Part shown: piece by piece, positions 63,279-64,000 of the stretch
How positions within the stretch are numbered: position 1 is the stretch's first letter
Layout of the letters: each line of letters starts with the position of its first letter
Source: Bog-375 sp049698695
GTDB lineage: Bacteria; Acidobacteriota; Terriglobia; Bryobacterales; Bryobacteraceae
Assembly: GCA_049698695.1 (NCBI GenBank)
Contig: JBAVYH010000201.1
Coordinates: 27,314 to 91,313, forward strand
Direction: 5' to 3'
DNA: 64,000 bases
Program-made: the position numbers and the translations under genes
Notes under the pieces: generated by a model
The model's input: the letters and a program-made list of their open reading frames with translations, nothing else
The model's database searches: none
Told to the model about the DNA's origin: nothing

Positions 63279-64000
63279 ATGCCAGGCATTGATTCGAACA
63301 CCACGCGCTCCGCTTGGACGCGCGCGGCGGTGTACCCGGTGGTGCTCCTGCTCGTATGTGTGGGCGCGGTCTCCGCCCAGGATCAGGGGGCGGCCGCTAT
63401 CCAAAAGAAGTTGGAAGGCCAGTATCAGCTTACCAAGACGACTGCCGACAAGTCGGATATTGTCACCGCCGGTTCGGTGGTGGTCCTTCAGAAAGACAAT
63501 GTGCTGATGCTCGAGGCCACCAGCACCAACCCGTGCAGGAATACCTACAGGGAGGGCAAGGTCACGCAAAACGCAGCCTGCAGAACCAACGAAAAGCTGA
63601 AAAAGTTCTCCCGGTGGACCAGCCACATCCCCGGCGCAGGCAGCGTCCCGGATTCCCCGACGAGCAGAACCTTCGTGGCAGGTGAAAAATTCTGGGTGAC
63701 CAAGATCGAAGTCAAGGACACCGGCAAGGATCCGGGGATCCTCCTCGACTTTTTCACCGATGCCATCAACGATACGCGTTATGGGACGTCGCTGCTGATT
63801 CCGTTCGGAGCGGTCACGCCGTCGCCGGAGGAAGCCCTAAAGGCCGTCGCCGAGGTCATCACGGTCGCGCCTTCCGATGACAAGAACGCCGATGACAAGG
63901 GCGGCGACAAGCCGGCCCAGGGCGGCCAGCAGCAGGAAGCGCAGGCTCCAAGCCAGCCCGCCGCAGCCCCTGCTGCGCCGGCGCCCGCAGAGGCCCCGCC
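63279..64000 (+). CDS. Exported acidobacterial protein, partial (runs off right edge)
   Basis: 240 codons are visible from ATG 63279, with AGGGAGGG 9 bases upstream; no stop is reached. Residues ~18-36 form a signal peptide (VYPVVLLLVCVGAVSA, then QDQ). The domain has AAAIQKKLEGQYQLTKTTAD, IVTAGSVVVLQKDNVLMLEA, TFVAGEKFWVTKIEVKD and LDFFTDAINDTRYGTSLLIP. This order belongs to a secreted family frequent in Acidobacteria. From ~200 the chain turns into a Lys/Asp then Gln/Pro/Ala-rich tail. Function unknown. Confidence 0.75.
   Translation, partial: MPGIDSNTTRSAWTRAAVYPVVLLLVCVGAVSAQDQGAAAIQKKLEGQYQLTKTTADKSDIVTAGSVVVLQKDNVLMLEATSTNPCRNTYREGKVTQNAACRTNEKLKKFSRWTSHIPGAGSVPDSPTSRTFVAGEKFWVTKIEVKDTGKDPGILLDFFTDAINDTRYGTSLLIPFGAVTPSPEEALKAVAEVITVAPSDDKNADDKGGDKPAQGGQQQEAQAPSQPAAAPAAPAPAEAP

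Overview
The window looks like a chromosomal segment of an acidobacterium of the Solibacteres/Bryobacterales type (relatives of Candidatus Solibacter). The evidence is high GC content, two loci carrying the 'Solibacter uncharacterized C-terminal domain' (TIGR03437), several secreted protein families typical of Acidobacteria (for example the partial gene at the right edge), a dnaG-rpoD pair, and many peptidases and glycosidases with signal peptides. Taxonomy is inferred from family content only; there is no rRNA gene in the window. I see no complete tRNA gene, insertion sequence, prophage or CRISPR array.

Layout. 1-4.5 kb: a partial glycosyltransferase and an XRE-type regulator (minus strand), divergent from a strong sigma70-type promoter that leads into two small unknown genes, groES, groEL and two more small unknown genes. 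4.6-16.7 kb: metabolic and cell-envelope genes (secreted prolyl oligopeptidase, malate dehydrogenase, an FHA/lytic-transglycosylase fusion, a GlcD-like oxidase, an RlmJ-like methyltransferase, YggS, a glycosyltransferase, a CocE-type hydrolase, threonine dehydrogenase). 16.7-22.0 kb: a tightly packed housekeeping operon, acyP-apt-ispE-prs-ctc-pth-rpsF-rpsR-rplI, with repeated ATGA overlaps. 22.1-30.1 kb: mannose-6-phosphate isomerase, an AlaC-type aminotransferase, several secreted unknown proteins and fructose-bisphosphate aldolase. 30.3-36.9 kb: rpoD, dnaG, tatA, HU, a RecA-like paralogue and recA.

37.7-42.2 kb is a gene graveyard. Fragments of at least six unrelated genes (NTF2/SnoaL-like, ExbD/TolR-like, PD40 propeller, JAB/MPN-like, beta-helix with TIGR03437, Mth938-like) lie on the minus strand. 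Two pairs are joined end to end at sharp chimeric junctions. Intact aldo/keto reductase and VOC genes sit among them.

42.8-55.8 kb is a dense phosphorelay island: a sensor-less histidine kinase, an NtrC-type regulator, two single-domain response regulators, a 2385-residue soluble hybrid kinase with about 16 HAMP units (14 of them in a near-perfect 276-bp DNA repeat) and three receiver domains, and a REC-PAS-kinase. A 49-codon zinc-ribbon reading frame lies antisense to the end of the last kinase. 56.0-64.0 kb: a redox-inactive thioredoxin-fold lipoprotein with a secreted beta-helix protein, glutamate racemase, a small secreted protein, a GH127-type glycosidase and a partial secreted protein running off the right edge.
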